Assembly (NCBI RefSeq): GCF_018294505.1 | Contig: NC_057814.1 | Coordinates: 293,647,160-293,711,159 of the forward strand | Length of the DNA: 64,000 nucleotides | Direction: 5' to 3' | DNA from: Triticum aestivum | Lineage: Eukaryota > Streptophyta > Magnoliopsida > Poales > Poaceae | Part shown: positions 10,621 to 21,559 of the stretch, piece after piece | Position numbering within the stretch: the stretch's first letter is position 1 | How the letters are laid out: the number at the start of each line of letters is the position of its first letter | Position numbers and translations under genes: made by a program | The notes under the pieces: model-generated | The model's input: the letters and a program-made list of their open reading frames with translations, nothing else | What the model was told of the DNA's origin: nothing | Database searches by the model: none

Positions 10621-13600
10621 TCCTTATTACGCACAAAAAAATGAATACTCCCCCGGCTAGCTGGGACCCACCTTGGTGGGAGGCTGACTTGTGGGCCTAC
10701 TAAGTTGCGGGGACGAAGGGCTTTGTCAACTTAGTCAATATGAACGATTCTAGCTCCAGTGACCGTACGATGTCCATCCAACGGCCGTAGTGCTTCTTCA
10801 ACCTCTGGTCTTCTTGCTCCAGCCGCCCAAAGCAGCGCCGGTCGTGCCGGATGCTCCTGCCTCCCGTGGCCGGCTGTGCTGCCGCGGAGGCCTCACCGCC
10901 CCTACTATTCCCACCGTTGGCCAGACCCTGCGGCGACGGCAGCCTCACACTGCAGCCGAACCAGCGAACCATCGTACTCCTCTCCGCGCGGGCTTCTACT
11001 ACCGCGTCTTCCCCGGCTGCGCGTCGTCCCCTTCCTAGGCCTCACCGTCATCCACCGCCATGGTGCTCTCCGCGCGGCGTGGTCAACGTGGTCAAGGAAC
11101 GACTTCCGTCGGAAGAGTACTGTACGTGGAGAGGCTGACAGCTGAGTCCACGGCCACAGCCCAGTTTTTTTTGTGATTTGCCAAGTAAGTCGCTTTGTCA
11201 GGCCTGTTGGGCTGCAAATCTTTCAAGACGAGGAGAGTTTTCATTCGGCTGGCCGAGAAAATGGCCCATCAGTAATGAGAAATATGCTGTACATATTTAA
11301 AACACATCAAACCGGCAGTTAGTTTCAAATATCTTTTTTTTCATTTCGAGATTTTAAATTACATTAATTTTTATGCGTGGAGAATTTGTTGGATTTTATA
11401 TTGATATACATTTATTTTTAAAATCAGTTTGAATGTGAGTCGAAATTTCGGGATTAAAAACAGTTCGGACCGCACCGAAATATGCAAAATTTCGTATAAT
11501 TTTTTAACCGTGGCCACAATATGGGCTGTAATGCTAACAAAAAGAATATGGCCTCCAAAAAAACGTTAATAATTAGCAAATGGGCTGTAAATTATTAGAA
11601 ATAATGACAGATGGGTTGTATGCTGTTTTCCACATATTTGAGGCTTTCCTGAAAAAAAGGTTGACGCACAAGCAGTGACTGTTGGATGGCCATCCAACGG
11701 CCATCGTGCTTTTTCAATCTCTGCTCTTCCTGCTCCAGCCGCTCAAACAAGCGCTGGCGGGACTGCCTGCTCCCTCCTCCCCGCGGCCGACTCTGCTGCC
11801 GCGCGGGCCTCACCGCCCCACCGTACTCCCATCACTGGCCTAGCCATCCCTCTACTCACCCACACCTACTATTATTCTCCGGCGACGGCAGACGAACCAG
11901 TAAACCCTCGTACAGTCGTACTCCCCTCCGTGTGGGAAACAACTACCGAGTCTTCCCTGCCTCCGTGTCGTTCCCTTCCTAGGCCTCACCGTCATCCACC
12001 GCCCTGGTGCTCTCTGCGCGGCCTGGTCAACGTGGTCAACGACCGACATGCATCTGAAGTGGACTGTACGTGGAGAGGCCGACAGCTGGGTCCACGGCCG
12101 CACGCAAGGAAATGCCTCCTTATTACGCGCAAAATAATGATTCCTCCACCTGACATCAGGGACCCACCGAAAGGGCCTCTGTATTTCGTGAAAAAAACGT
12201 TACTGCCGCTGACAGCTCGGACCCACCAGCTATATCTTCGCACGCAAGGAAGTGCCTCCTTATTACGCACAAAAAAATGAATACTCCCCCAGCTAGCTGG
12301 GACCCACCATGGTGGGAGGCTGACTTGTGGGCCTACTAAGTTGACTAGGACGGGGGCCTTTGTCAACTTTAGTCAATATGAACGATCCTAGTTCCAGTGA
12401 CCGTACGATGTCCATCCAACGGCCGTAGTGCTTCTTCAACCTCTGGTCTTCTTGCTCCAGCCGCCCAAAGCAGCGCCGGTCGTGCCGCATGCTCCTGCCT
12501 CCCGTGGCTGGCTGTGCTGCCGTGGAGGCCTCACCGCCCCCTACTATACCCACTGCTGGCCAGGCCCTGCGGCGACAACAGCCTCACACCACAGCCGAAC
12601 CAGTGAACCCTCGTACTCCTCTCCGCGCGGGCTTCCACTGCCGCGTCTTCCCCGGCTCCGCGTCATCCCCTTCCTAGGCCTCGCCGTGGTCAACCGCCAT
12701 GGTTCTCTCCGCCCGGCGTGGTCAACGTGGTCAAGGAACGACTTCCATCGGAAGAGTACTGTACGTGGAGAGGCTGACAGCTGGGTCCACGGCCACAACC
12801 TAGTTTTTTTGTGATTTGCCAAGTAAGTCACTTTGTCAGGCCTGTTGGGCTGCAAATCTTTCAAGACGAGGAGAGCTTTCATTCGGCTGGCCGCGAAAAT
12901 GGCCCATCAGTAATGGGAAATGGACTGTACATTTTTAAAACACATCAAACTGGCAATTAGTTTCAAATATCTTTTTTTTCATTTCGAGATTTTAAATTAC
13001 ATTAATTTTTATGCATGGAGAATTTGTTGGATTTTATATTGATATACATTTATTTTTAAAATCAGTTTGAATGTGAGTCGAAATTTCGGGATTAAAAACA
13101 GTTCGGACCGCACCGAAATATGCAAAATTTCGTATAATTTTTTAACCGTGGCCACAATATGGGTTGTAATGCTAAGAAAAAGAATATGGGCTCCAAAAAA
13201 AAACGTTAATAATTAGCAAATGGGCTGTAAATTATTAGAAATAATGGCAGATGGGCTGTATGTTGTTTTCCACAGATTTGAGGCTTTCCTAAAAAAAGGT
13301 TGACGCACAAGCAGTGACTGTTGGATGGCCATCCAACGACCGTCGTGCTTTTTCAATCTCTGCTCTTCCTGCTCCAGCCGCTCAAACAAGCGCCGGCGGG
13401 ACTGCCTGCTCCCTCCTCCCCGCGGCTGGCTCTGCTGCCGTGCAGGCCTCACCGCCCCACCGTACTGCCATCGCTGGCCTAGCCATCCCTCTACTCACCC
13501 ACACCTACTGTTATTCTCCGGCGACGGCAGACGAACCAGTAAACCCTCGTACAGTCATACTCCCCTCCGTGTGGGAAACAACTACCGAGTCTTCCCTGCC

Positions 13601-14690
13601 TCCGTGTCGTTCCCTTCCTAGGCCTCGCCATCATCCACCGCCCTGGTGCTCTCGGCACGGCCTGGTCAACGTGGTCAACGACCGACATGCATCTGAAGTG
13701 GACTGTACGTGGAGAGGCCGACAGCTGGGTCCACGGCCGCACCCAAGGAAATGCCTCCTTATTACGCGCGAAATAATGATTCCTCCACCTGACATTAGGG
13801 ACCCACCGAAAGGGGCTCTGTATTTCGCGAAAAAACGTTACCGCCGCTGACAGCTCGGACCCACCAGCTATATCTTCGCACGCAAGAAAGTGCCTCCTTA
13901 TTACGCACAAAAAATGAATACTCCCCCAGCTAGCTGGGACCCACCATGGTGGGAGGCTGACTTGTGGGCCTACTAAGTGGACTGGGACGGGGGCCTTTGT
14001 CAACTTTAGTCAATATGAACGATTCTAGCTCTAGTGACCTCACGATGTCCATCCAATGGCCGTAGTGCTTCTTCAAGCTCTGGTCTTCTTGCTTCAGCCG
14101 CCCAAAGCAGGGCCGGTCGTGCCGCATGCTCTTGCCTCCCGTGGCCGGCTGTACTGCCACGGAGGCCTCACCGCCCCTACTATTCCCACCGCTGGCCAGG
14201 CCCTGCGGCGACGGCAGCCTCACACCGCAGCCGAACCAGTGAACCCTCGTACTCCTCTCCGCGCAGGCTTCCAGTGCCGCGTCTTCCCCGGCTCCCCGTC
14301 GTCCCCTTCCTAGGCCTCGCCGTTGTCCACCGCCCTAGTGCTGTCGGCGCGGCGTGGTCAACGTGGTCAGGGAACGACTTCCATCGGACGTGGACTGTAC
14401 GTGGAGAGGCTGACAGCTGGGTCCACTGCCGCAGCAAGGAAGTGCCTCCTTATTATGCGGAAAATAATGATTCCTCCACCTGACAGCTGGGACCCACCGG
14501 ACGGGCCATTGTATTTCGCGAAAAAAAGTTTCCCCCTGACTGCTGGGACCCACCAGCTACATCTTCGCACGCAAGGAAGTGCGTCCGGGCAAAAAAAACG
14601 ATTCGCCCCCCTGACTGCTGGGACCCACCAGCTACATCTTCGCAGGCAAGGAAGTGCCTGACAGTCGGGACCCACCTGGTCGAAGCGTAC
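10621..14690. repeat. 1.64-kb tandem array, two and a half units
   Basis: The block TCCTTATTACGCACAAAAAA starts at 10621, 12257 and 13895, giving periods of 1636 and 1638 bp. Each full unit contains, in order, the TAGCTGGGACCCACC block, a CCATCCAACGGCCGTAG block, a GTCAACGTGGTCAAGG block, an A/T-rich 0.45-kb segment, and a second GTTGGATGG palindrome segment. The third unit stops after about 0.8 kb. A shorter related segment precedes the array (about 9780-10620). Frames through these units are open for 80-200 codons in several phases, but have no domain and follow base composition. Confidence 0.85.
11681..11698. repeat. 18-bp perfect palindrome GTTGGATGGCCATCCAAC
   Basis: A perfect self-complementary site within the tandem unit. 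It recurs at 13320-13337 one unit later, and half-sites (ATCCAACGGCCG) occur at about 10775, 12414 and 9416. It is a property of the CACTA internal repeat. Confidence 0.8.
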
Positions 14691-15004
14691 GTAGCATTGT
14701 CTTTCTGGTCGCGAACGTGTACGTACATACTGGTCGATGTAGAGGCGCGCACGTGTCGTAGTAGAGGCGGGCACGTAGCATGTACACGTACGTACAGCGG
14801 CCAGTGTGCAAGAAAGAAAATACGGCCACGTACGTACATATGGGCAGGGTCTCAAACGCCTACTCGCGCATACGTACGGCCATGGCTCGTGTACATGGCT
14901 GGGTCGGAACGGAGAAATAGCGTCGTCGTCGTGTTCATGGGGAGCCAACCGGCTGGGTCGGAACGGAATGCGTCGTCGTGTTCATCGGGAGGGCTTGGAC
15001 GGAA

Positions 15005-15352
15005 TAGTCGATGGAAACGAGGCCTGGCGTACCGCAGAACGGAGGAAACGGCCTTGTGTTCGACCGGCCACATTTGAAACGGGATCCTATTCATCGGGAG
15101 GGCTCTGGCGTACCGCAAAACGGAGGAAACGGACCTCCTACGGTCGAAACGGGGGTCCTGTTGATCGGGAGGGGTGTGGCGTACCGCAAAATGGAGGAAA
15201 CAGACTTGTGTTGGAGCGCTACGGTCGAAACGGGGGTCCTGTTGATCGGGAGGGGTGTGGCGTACCGCAAAACGGAGGAAACGGACTTGTGTTGGAGTGC
15301 TACGGTGGAAACGGGGGTCCTGTTCATCGGGAGGGGTGTGGCGTACCGCAAA
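15005..15352. repeat. Minisatellite, about 81-bp unit
   Basis: GTGTGGCGTACCGCAAAA recurs at 15174, 15255 and 15336 (period 81), with diverged units upstream at about 15103 and 15022. Each unit also has GGAGGAAACGGACTTGTG and GAAACGGGGGTCCTGTT. Because 81 is a multiple of three, all frames tend to stay open across it, which explains the long apparent reading frames on both strands. Confidence 0.85.
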
Positions 15353-15359
15353 ACGGGAC

Positions 15360-15785
15360 TCCACGGGACACTGTTCATCTCCACCGTCGACCCCCTCCCA
15401 CCTCCACGGGCTACTGTTCATCCACCGTCGACCTCCTCCAGCCTTCACCTGCGACTGTTCATCCACGGGCTCCTGTTCATCCAGCCTCCACCACGCGCTA
15501 CTCCACCGGCTACTGTTCAACCAGCCCTCTCCACGGGCTCCTGTTCAACCACCCCTCCACGGGCTACTGTTCATCCAGCCCTCCATCGTCTACTGTTCAT
15601 TCTGCCCTCCACGGGGTGGTCCTGTTCATCCTGCCCTCCACGTGGTCCTGTTCATCCAGCCCCAACCGGCTCGATCGATCGGGGTCCTGTTCATCCAGAG
15701 GCAACACCACGGGGTCCTGTTCATCCACCCCCACCGGGAACTGTTCATCCAAACCCCCCAGCAACGCTCACTGTTCATCCAGAGG
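15360..15785. repeat. Minisatellite of CTGTTCATCCA units
   Basis: At least fifteen copies of a CTGTTCATC or CTGTTCAAC core, separated by variable 10-30 bp C-rich spacers such as CAGCCCTCCACGGG. The array follows directly on the 81-bp array, whose units also contain CCTGTTCATCGGGA, so the two probably share an origin. Confidence 0.8.
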
Positions 15786-15960
15786 CAGCATCGATCGGCT
15801 TCAGTTAGCAGCAGTAGCGAAGGAATCGCTCGATCGGGTTCAGTTAACAGCCATCGATCGATCGCTCGGGTTCAGTAACGCGTAGCCTGCAGTGCAATCA
15901 CTCGGGTTCAGTTAGAGCCCAACGCCTCGCTCGGGTTCAGTTAGAGCCAACGCCTCGCAC
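15786..15960. repeat. Short direct repeats CGCTCGGGTTCAGTTA
   Basis: GGTTCAGTTA or GGTTCAGTAA occurs about four times, usually preceded by CTCGATC or GCTCG, between the C-rich minisatellite and the CACTA terminal zone. Confidence 0.7.
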
Positions 15961-16059
15961 ACACGCGCGTACGTGTACAAGAGAAACGCGCATCGCTCGG
16001 CCCCCGACCTCCCACCGTAACCGGGAACTCCCCGAAATTTTCCTCGCCCTCGCTTCTAC

Positions 16060-16294
16060 CACGGTTTTTTCCGTCATGGACGGCCCAAAGAATGTCATGC
16101 AGCTGCGTCTCCGGCCCGCCCAGGATGAAAAGCCCATTTTCTGTCATGATTTTTTGTCATAGAAGTAGGAGCCCACCACATCTATGATGATACCGGGTTT
16201 TGTCACAATTATCATCATAGAAGTGTCATATGTATGACAGAAAAAAATTTCGTTCGGCCCAAAATGTCACGGACGTGTGTTTTTTTTTGTAGTG
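16060..16294 (-). mobile_element. CACTA terminal inverted repeat and subterminal zone
   Basis: The outer end is GTAGTG at 16289-16294 (CACTAC on the minus strand) followed by an A-rich tract. Inside it, TGTCAT or ATGACA motifs recur (about 16140, 16157, 16226, 16235 and 16266), as expected for clustered transposase-binding subterminal motifs in CACTA elements. The 3 bp just outside are ACT at 16295-16297, the candidate target duplication. The terminus lies inside the coding frame of the F-box/DUF295 gene. Confidence 0.8.
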
Positions 16295-16297
16295 ACT

Positions 16298-16447
16298 GCA
16301 TGTGGTTTGATGTAATGGTTTGGTCAAGTTGGTACATGCGAATGAGCATCAAATGACCGCCGTCAGCTGAACGAGCGATAAACCACCACCCATCGGCTGG
16401 TATGATTCCAGGTCCTAGAATCATGAAGGCCAGCGCATTTGCGTCTG
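16298..16447 (-). pseudogene. F-box/DUF295 gene 1, exon 2, cut by CACTA
   Basis: This continues the DUF295 (KIB-type beta-propeller) domain. After an acceptor TTGTTGCAG at 16456-16448 the frame reads ADANALAFMILGP and on through GWWFIARSADGGHLMLIR, which fits the conserved DUF295 strand in which a residue pair is followed by DG and a run of hydrophobics. The exon joins in frame to the donor at 17005/17004 (one base plus two bases making Ser). The frame runs to HMQS and then meets the CACTA terminus at 16294. The C-terminal third of the domain, normally ending near a PxWF/IPS motif, is missing here. Confidence 0.65.
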
Positions 16448-17004
16448 CTGCAACAATTCAAATTGGAGAACCAAAGGACAAAAATAAACAATCATGTTCA
16501 GTGTATGTGTGGAATTAAGATTATTATAACAGTGACACATATCATAGACAAAGAATTGCAATGTCGTGGTCATAATCATACCCCAAGTTAAAAAAATAAG
16601 CCAATGGCTTTCATATTCTAGCAATATGTCATGGTTCAAACATCATGTAACAATGAGAGGAAAACAGCTATGACAGCGCCTACTCATATTCTACCATCGC
16701 ACTTACTACTATTGTTCTCATAGCAACTCTAGGCAATAACATGCGTTGTTATAAAAATCTTGTAAACGAGAGTAACATATAGCAATCATGATGTTATGCT
16801 CATAATATGTATTCTAACAATCATTAGATGCCAATTGTTCTCATATCAACTCTAACAATAACATGTGTGGTCATAAAAATCTAGGAAATGAGAGGAACAT
16901 ATAGCAATGATGTGGTTATAGACATGCTATGCATTCTAAATTTGTAACAAATGAACAGGCAGTCGTATTTATAAGGTAAAGATGAGATGACATAGAACAA
17001 TTAC
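16448..17004 (-). other. Intron of F-box gene 1 with an internal tandem duplication
   Basis: A 557-bp AT-rich segment bounded by T/GTAATT at 17005/17004 and TTGTTGCAG/CA at 16448/16447. Stops in all frames support an intron. It holds two copies of a 122-bp unit (ATTGTTCTCATA at 16711 and 16833), diverged by several substitutions. Confidence 0.6.
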
Positions 17005-17333
17005 ACGACGATAGATTCCACCAGTATAGGCAGCCAATCTGTGCGTCGACCGCGTAAACGATGCCATCATGCACTATAGCATCAGACATAAATGTTGCCT
17101 CAACAGGATTGATGATGAGCCATAACCATGTATGGCGACCGGATTCCAGATAGACCAATCCCATGTTGAACAAGGCAATGAGCTTGTAATCCATGTAGTC
17201 TTCTGATGGTGTGGGCACTTCGCAGATTACAACTTTCTGCAAACAGAGGTCGAGCCAAAAGCTTGACGCGTCTCGTGCGTAGTAGGCAGGAGTGTCCGGC
17301 GGGCCGCGAGGCTCGATGGCGGCAGTATCCAAC
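17005..17333 (-). pseudogene. F-box/DUF295 gene 1, middle of exon 1
   Basis: Read on the minus strand from the E1 edge, the frame gives DTAAIEPRGPPDTPAYY, then LCLQKVVICEVPTPSEDY, then LIALFNMGLVYLESGRHTW and VHDGIVYAVDAQIGCLYWWNL. This is the usual order of DUF295 strands: K-V-V after the P-rich linker, an L-x-Y or L-A-F strand with W, then D-G-x-x-Y-A-V-D with G. It continues exactly in frame from the piece at 57744-58010 across the 5-bp duplication (CCAAC at 17329-17333). It lies between the E1 insertion and the intron. DUF295 proteins with an F-box are large grass families of presumed SCF ubiquitin-ligase adaptors; no substrate can be inferred. Confidence 0.8.
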
Positions 17334-20300
17334 TGTAACGCCCATGATGCGGCTATATCTCCCACGTGTGGAGGCACGACTTAGAGGCATAACCGCATTG
17401 TGGTTTTGTCGCAAGAAGGGTCATCTTCACACAATCCCATGTAATGAACAAGAATGGGATAAAGAGTTGGCTTACAATCGCCACTTCACACAATACATAA
17501 ATAAAATCATACATCAATCAGAGTATACACATAGGTCCGACTACGGAACCAAAAGAAAAGAAGACAACCCCAAATGCTAGATCCTCGATCGTCCCAACTG
17601 GGCTCCACTACTGATCATCCGGAAAAGAAACATAGTAACGACCACGTTCCTCGTCGAACTCCCACTTGAGCTCGGTTGCGTCATCTGCACTGGTATTGTC
17701 GGCACCTACAACTGTTTTGGTAGAATCTGTTAGTCACGAGGACTCAGCAATCTCACACCCGCGAGATCAAGACTATTTAAGCTTAAGGGTAGGAAAGGGT
17801 AGTGAGGTGGAGCTGCAGCAGCACTAGCATATATGGTGGCTAACATACACAAATAAGAGCGAGAAGAGGAGCAACGGAACGGTCGTCAACTAGTATGATC
17901 AAGAAGTGATCCTGAACTCCTACTTACGTCAAACATAACTCAAAAGCCGTGTTCACTTCCCGGACTCTGCCGAAAAGAGACCATCACAGCTACACACGCG
18001 GTTGATGCATTTTAATTACGTTCAAGTGTCAAGTTCTCTACAACCGGATATTAACAAATTCCCATCTGCCACATAACCGCGGGCACGGCTCTCGAAAGTT
18101 TATACCCTGCAGGGGTGTCCCAACTTAGCCCATTATAAGCTCTCACGGTCAACGAAGGATATTTCTTCTCCCGGGAAGACCCGATCAGTCTCGGAATCCC
18201 GGTTACAAGACATTTCGACAATGGTAAAACAAAACCAGCAAAGCCGCCCGAACGTGCCGACAAATCCCGATAGGAGCTGCACATATCTCGTTCTCGGGGC
18301 ACACCGGATGAGCAGTCCGTACAACTAAAACCAGCCCTCAAGTTTCCCCGAGGTGGCGCTGCAAAGGGCTCTAGTTTGGACCAACACTCAGAGGAGCACT
18401 GGCCCCGGGGGGGGGGGGGTAAATAAAGATGACCCTCGGGCTCCGGAAACCCAAGGGAAAAGGCTAGGTGAGGCAAATGTAAAACCAAGGTTGGGCCTTG
18501 CTGGAAGAGTTTTATTCAAAGCGAACTGTCAAGGGGGTCCCATAAATCACCCAACCGCGTAAGGGACGCAAAATCAAGGAACATAAAACCGGTATGACGG
18601 AAACTAGGGCGGCAAGAGTGGAACAAAACACCAGGCATAAGGCCGAGCCTTCCAATCTTTACCAAGTATATAGATGCATTAAAATATAAGAGATATTGTG
18701 ATATCCCAACATAAACATAATCCAACATGGAGCAATCTTCATCTTCACCTGCACCTAGCAACGCTATAAGAGGGGCTGAGCAAAAGCGGAAACATAGAAA
18801 AACAACGGTTTGCTAGGAAAGGTGGGTTAGAGGCGTGACATGGCAATATGGGAGGCATGATATAGCAAGTGGTAGGTAGCGCAACATAGCGATAGAGCGA
18901 ACAACTAGCAAGCAAAGATAGAAGTGATTTCGAGGGTATGGTCATCTTGCCTGAGATCCCGCAAGGAAGAAGAACGAGTCCATGAAGAAGACCAACGGAC
19001 GTAGTCGAACGAATCCTCACAATCGCAACGTAACCGGAACTATCAAGGAGAAGCACAACCGGAAAGAAGGAAACAACATAGTAAACAACCACCACATACA
19101 CATGACATGATGCACAATCAGGTATGATGCATGTCCGATTTAATGAGCATGGCACGGCAAAATGCACAAACAATACTAAAAATTAAGTGAAGCTCAATAT
19201 GCAACAAGTTGCATATTGAAGAAACACCACATCAATTATTTAGTTCTCTCTCGTTTATGTGCCCAACAATATTAAATGTTGTTAAACATGGCAAGAGGTG
19301 AAACATAAGTAAACTAACTATTTAGGCAAGTTTAAATGAGGCCGGAACAACAAACAACAATTCCGGAAAATCCCCATATGCATAAATAGCAATTTAAAGG
19401 AAACAACAATAAGAAACATTTTTAAATGTTGTTGTCATGATGCGGATGACAATACAAGTTTTTATGCAATTTAATGAAAATATTGACATGATCATGTTAT
19501 GAAGCATTTGTCACCGTGGTGGAAGAAAGGGGTGCCACGGCAACGAATCCAAAAATGATGCCACGGCAACATATCGGTTCCGGTAGCTCATGGAGATAAC
19601 GGTGCAAAAGGAAGCGTGGCGTGAGCGTGTCATGCAAGATGGTGGGGTGATCCCGGCAACCGGGTTCCCATGGGTCGATGCCATGGCAACGGGAACATGC
19701 AAGAAACACGTCAGGCACGTTGCAAACGCGAGCATTTCATGCAACATATGCATTCGTCCACGGGCGGTCGTTCTCGGCGGTTATACCTTTGAAGCGTGCA
19801 ATTTCAAAACGAATCAAGTTCGTCGAAGGAAGTAGAGGTACACAGGCCGTGGTGGAAGTAGTCGTTCACGTTCGTTTCAGATAGGAACTTGACGAATCAG
19901 AATAACTCGGGGTCGATGGTAGTTGTACACGACAAGGGTAGTTGAACTTGACGCTTGCGTTACGCGGGGCTTCGGCGACGGTAGTGGTACATCTTGTAGT
20001 GGAACTTGAGCGTAGTAGTGCATGTTCTGAAAGCGGTTCACGACGATGGTAGTCGACCTTGGTGATCCGAAGGGGTACTTGGCGAATGACGGCCGGAATG
20101 GTACTTGGGGGAAAAATCCAGGATACGATGCTTGGCGGTCCTGGTATGGTCTTGGCGTCCATGTAGTCGATCTTGCCGATCTTGACGGTCCAACACAAAA
20201 CATCACAAGGGGCCTCGGGATGCCAGCAGCAAGGAGACGATGGTGGTGGTCAGCGGCAGGAGATGGTCGGAAGCTTGAGCGGAGGCAGGCCGGCAGGGCG

Positions 20301-21559
20301 CTGGCTGGGCCTTGCAGCAGAAGCAAGGGCGTCGACGAGGGAGACGGGACGCGCACAGCAGAGGCCAGCGGCAGCGCACGTCCATGGCCCACGCGAGGAC
20401 GAGAAGGACGTCGAGGAGGGCAGTAGAGGCGACGGGCGAGGCCGAGACGAGGTCGACGACGGCCGGGACGGAGGGTAGCGTGTGGCGGACGGAGTAGCTC
20501 TGGCAGTGGCGCTCGGGCTGCGAGAGGTGGGCGTTGGTCGTGGTCGCCGGCGATGGAGGCGGAGCAGAGGACAGGCGAAGCAGAGGAGGCGGTGGCGGAC
20601 GCGGGCGGCAGTGCAATCCGGCAGCGGGGCTCGCCGGATCAAGGACGCGGGGGAGCTCCTGGAGGTTGGCGGCGCTGGGGAATCGGGACGAGGGCGCGAC
20701 GGTCCTGCTGGGCACGGAGGACGACGGCTGCAGGCGCGGGGTCTCGCTCCTCAAGGAAGAAGGAGGGGATCGAGGGAGAGGGGAGCTACGAGAAGATGGG
20801 GTTAGATCGAGAGGGGGGATCGAGCAGGGCTCTCCTGGCTCGATGCATGCGTCTATGGGTGGCGGCGGAGGGGAACGAGAGGGAGAGATCGAGAGGAGGA
20901 GGGTCAGGGCTAGGGTTATGGCGCGGCTGGGCCTTGGGCCAAGTGGACTGCGGGGAAGAAGGATGGGCCGGCCTGGGCTGTCTCTCTCCTCTCTCTCCCA
21001 TACTTTCTTTAACAGAAAAGAACTAGAGAGAAGAAGAGAAAGAGAGGGTTAGGGAAAGAAGTTGGACACCCGGATAATTTCTCCGGACTCACAAAAAAAT
21101 GTGCTCGTTCCGAGAAAATAGAAAAGGCCATGATTGAAAGATTTGAATTCAAACTCATTTGATTTAAATACAAATGATTTGAATAGGAAGTGAGGGTTGG
21201 GAAGGTCCAAAAATGTTCGGATTTTTGGTGGAGCTCCGGAATATGATGAAAGAATATATGGCAAGATTGGAGACCAAGAATTAAGATAACAAAGGCATTG
21301 GGATAATTTGCAAGTGTGTTATGGTGATTTCCAAATTAAAGAAATATTTAATATGCTCCCTAATATTGGGAGGATATGTTATAAAGAGAAATCACCATGT
21401 GCATTTCCCTCGATTTAAATGGATCGAAGATCCATGTAATTTACTTAGTTGAGTTTTAAAAATTAAATGCCATGATGCAATGCAAAATAAATAGAGCAAG
21501 CAAAAGAAATACACGGCGATCACGAAATATATGGAAGGCGTCTGGAGCGTCGGTCTCGG
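17334..21559 (-). repeat. E1 LTR A, right edge truncated
   Basis: Starts TGTAACGCCCATGATG. Aligns collinearly with LTR B and LTR C but stops at GTCTCGG (21559), losing the last eight or nine bases before the Angela fragment. It contains a 13-base G run at 18407-18419 that differs in length between copies. A GC-rich zone (about 20200-20960) has open frames in several phases without domain content; on the minus strand it lies near AACCCTAGCC and AACCCTAACC blocks of the type seen in Gypsy LTR leaders. Confidence 0.85.
19860..20060. repeat. Degenerate GTAGT-type tandem repeats within E1 LTR
   Basis: Blocks of the form GGTAGTxGTxCAC and GTAGTGGAACTTGA recur about every 25-50 bp. The same array is present in LTR B (about 36560-36800) and LTR C (about 56010-56240), so it is an original component of the LTR. 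Confidence 0.6.

Larger units (their letters stand above)
9300..16294 (-). mobile_element. CACTA-type transposon DNA, left end not found
   Basis: The right edge at 16294 is a CACTA terminus: read on the minus strand it begins CACTACAAAAAAAAACACAC. To its left lie arrays typical of grass CACTA internal and subterminal regions: repeated GACAGCTGGGACCCACC and GTCAACGTGGTCAA blocks, a 1.64-kb tandem array and G/C-rich minisatellites. No transposase motif is visible, so this is a non-autonomous or internally deleted copy. I searched for an opposite CACTA terminus preceded by the same 3-bp duplication and found none, so the left boundary (about 9300, where the repeat vocabulary starts) is provisional and may be a truncation. 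Confidence 0.6.

Noticed and set aside
15360..15785. CRISPR-like look of repeated CTGTTCATCC words with spacers
   Set aside because: Repeat core is only about 10 bp, spacers are themselves similar, there are no cas genes, and the window is a plant nuclear sequence.
14806..15885. Open frame of about 359 codons on plus, with other long frames on both strands
   Set aside because: It crosses two minisatellites whose period is a multiple of three or whose composition lacks stops. Residues are repeat translations without a domain, and competing frames are equally open.
16448..17004. Continuing the F-box gene exon through this segment as coding
   Set aside because: AT-rich with stops in every frame and a tandem duplication; splice signals at both ends give an in-frame join.
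20200..21050. Long GC-rich frames in the E1 LTR (and copies at 36900-37750 and 56200-57200)
   Set aside because: Open in several phases on both strands, low-complexity Arg/Gly/Pro/Ser content, and located inside an LTR. Compositional, not genes.
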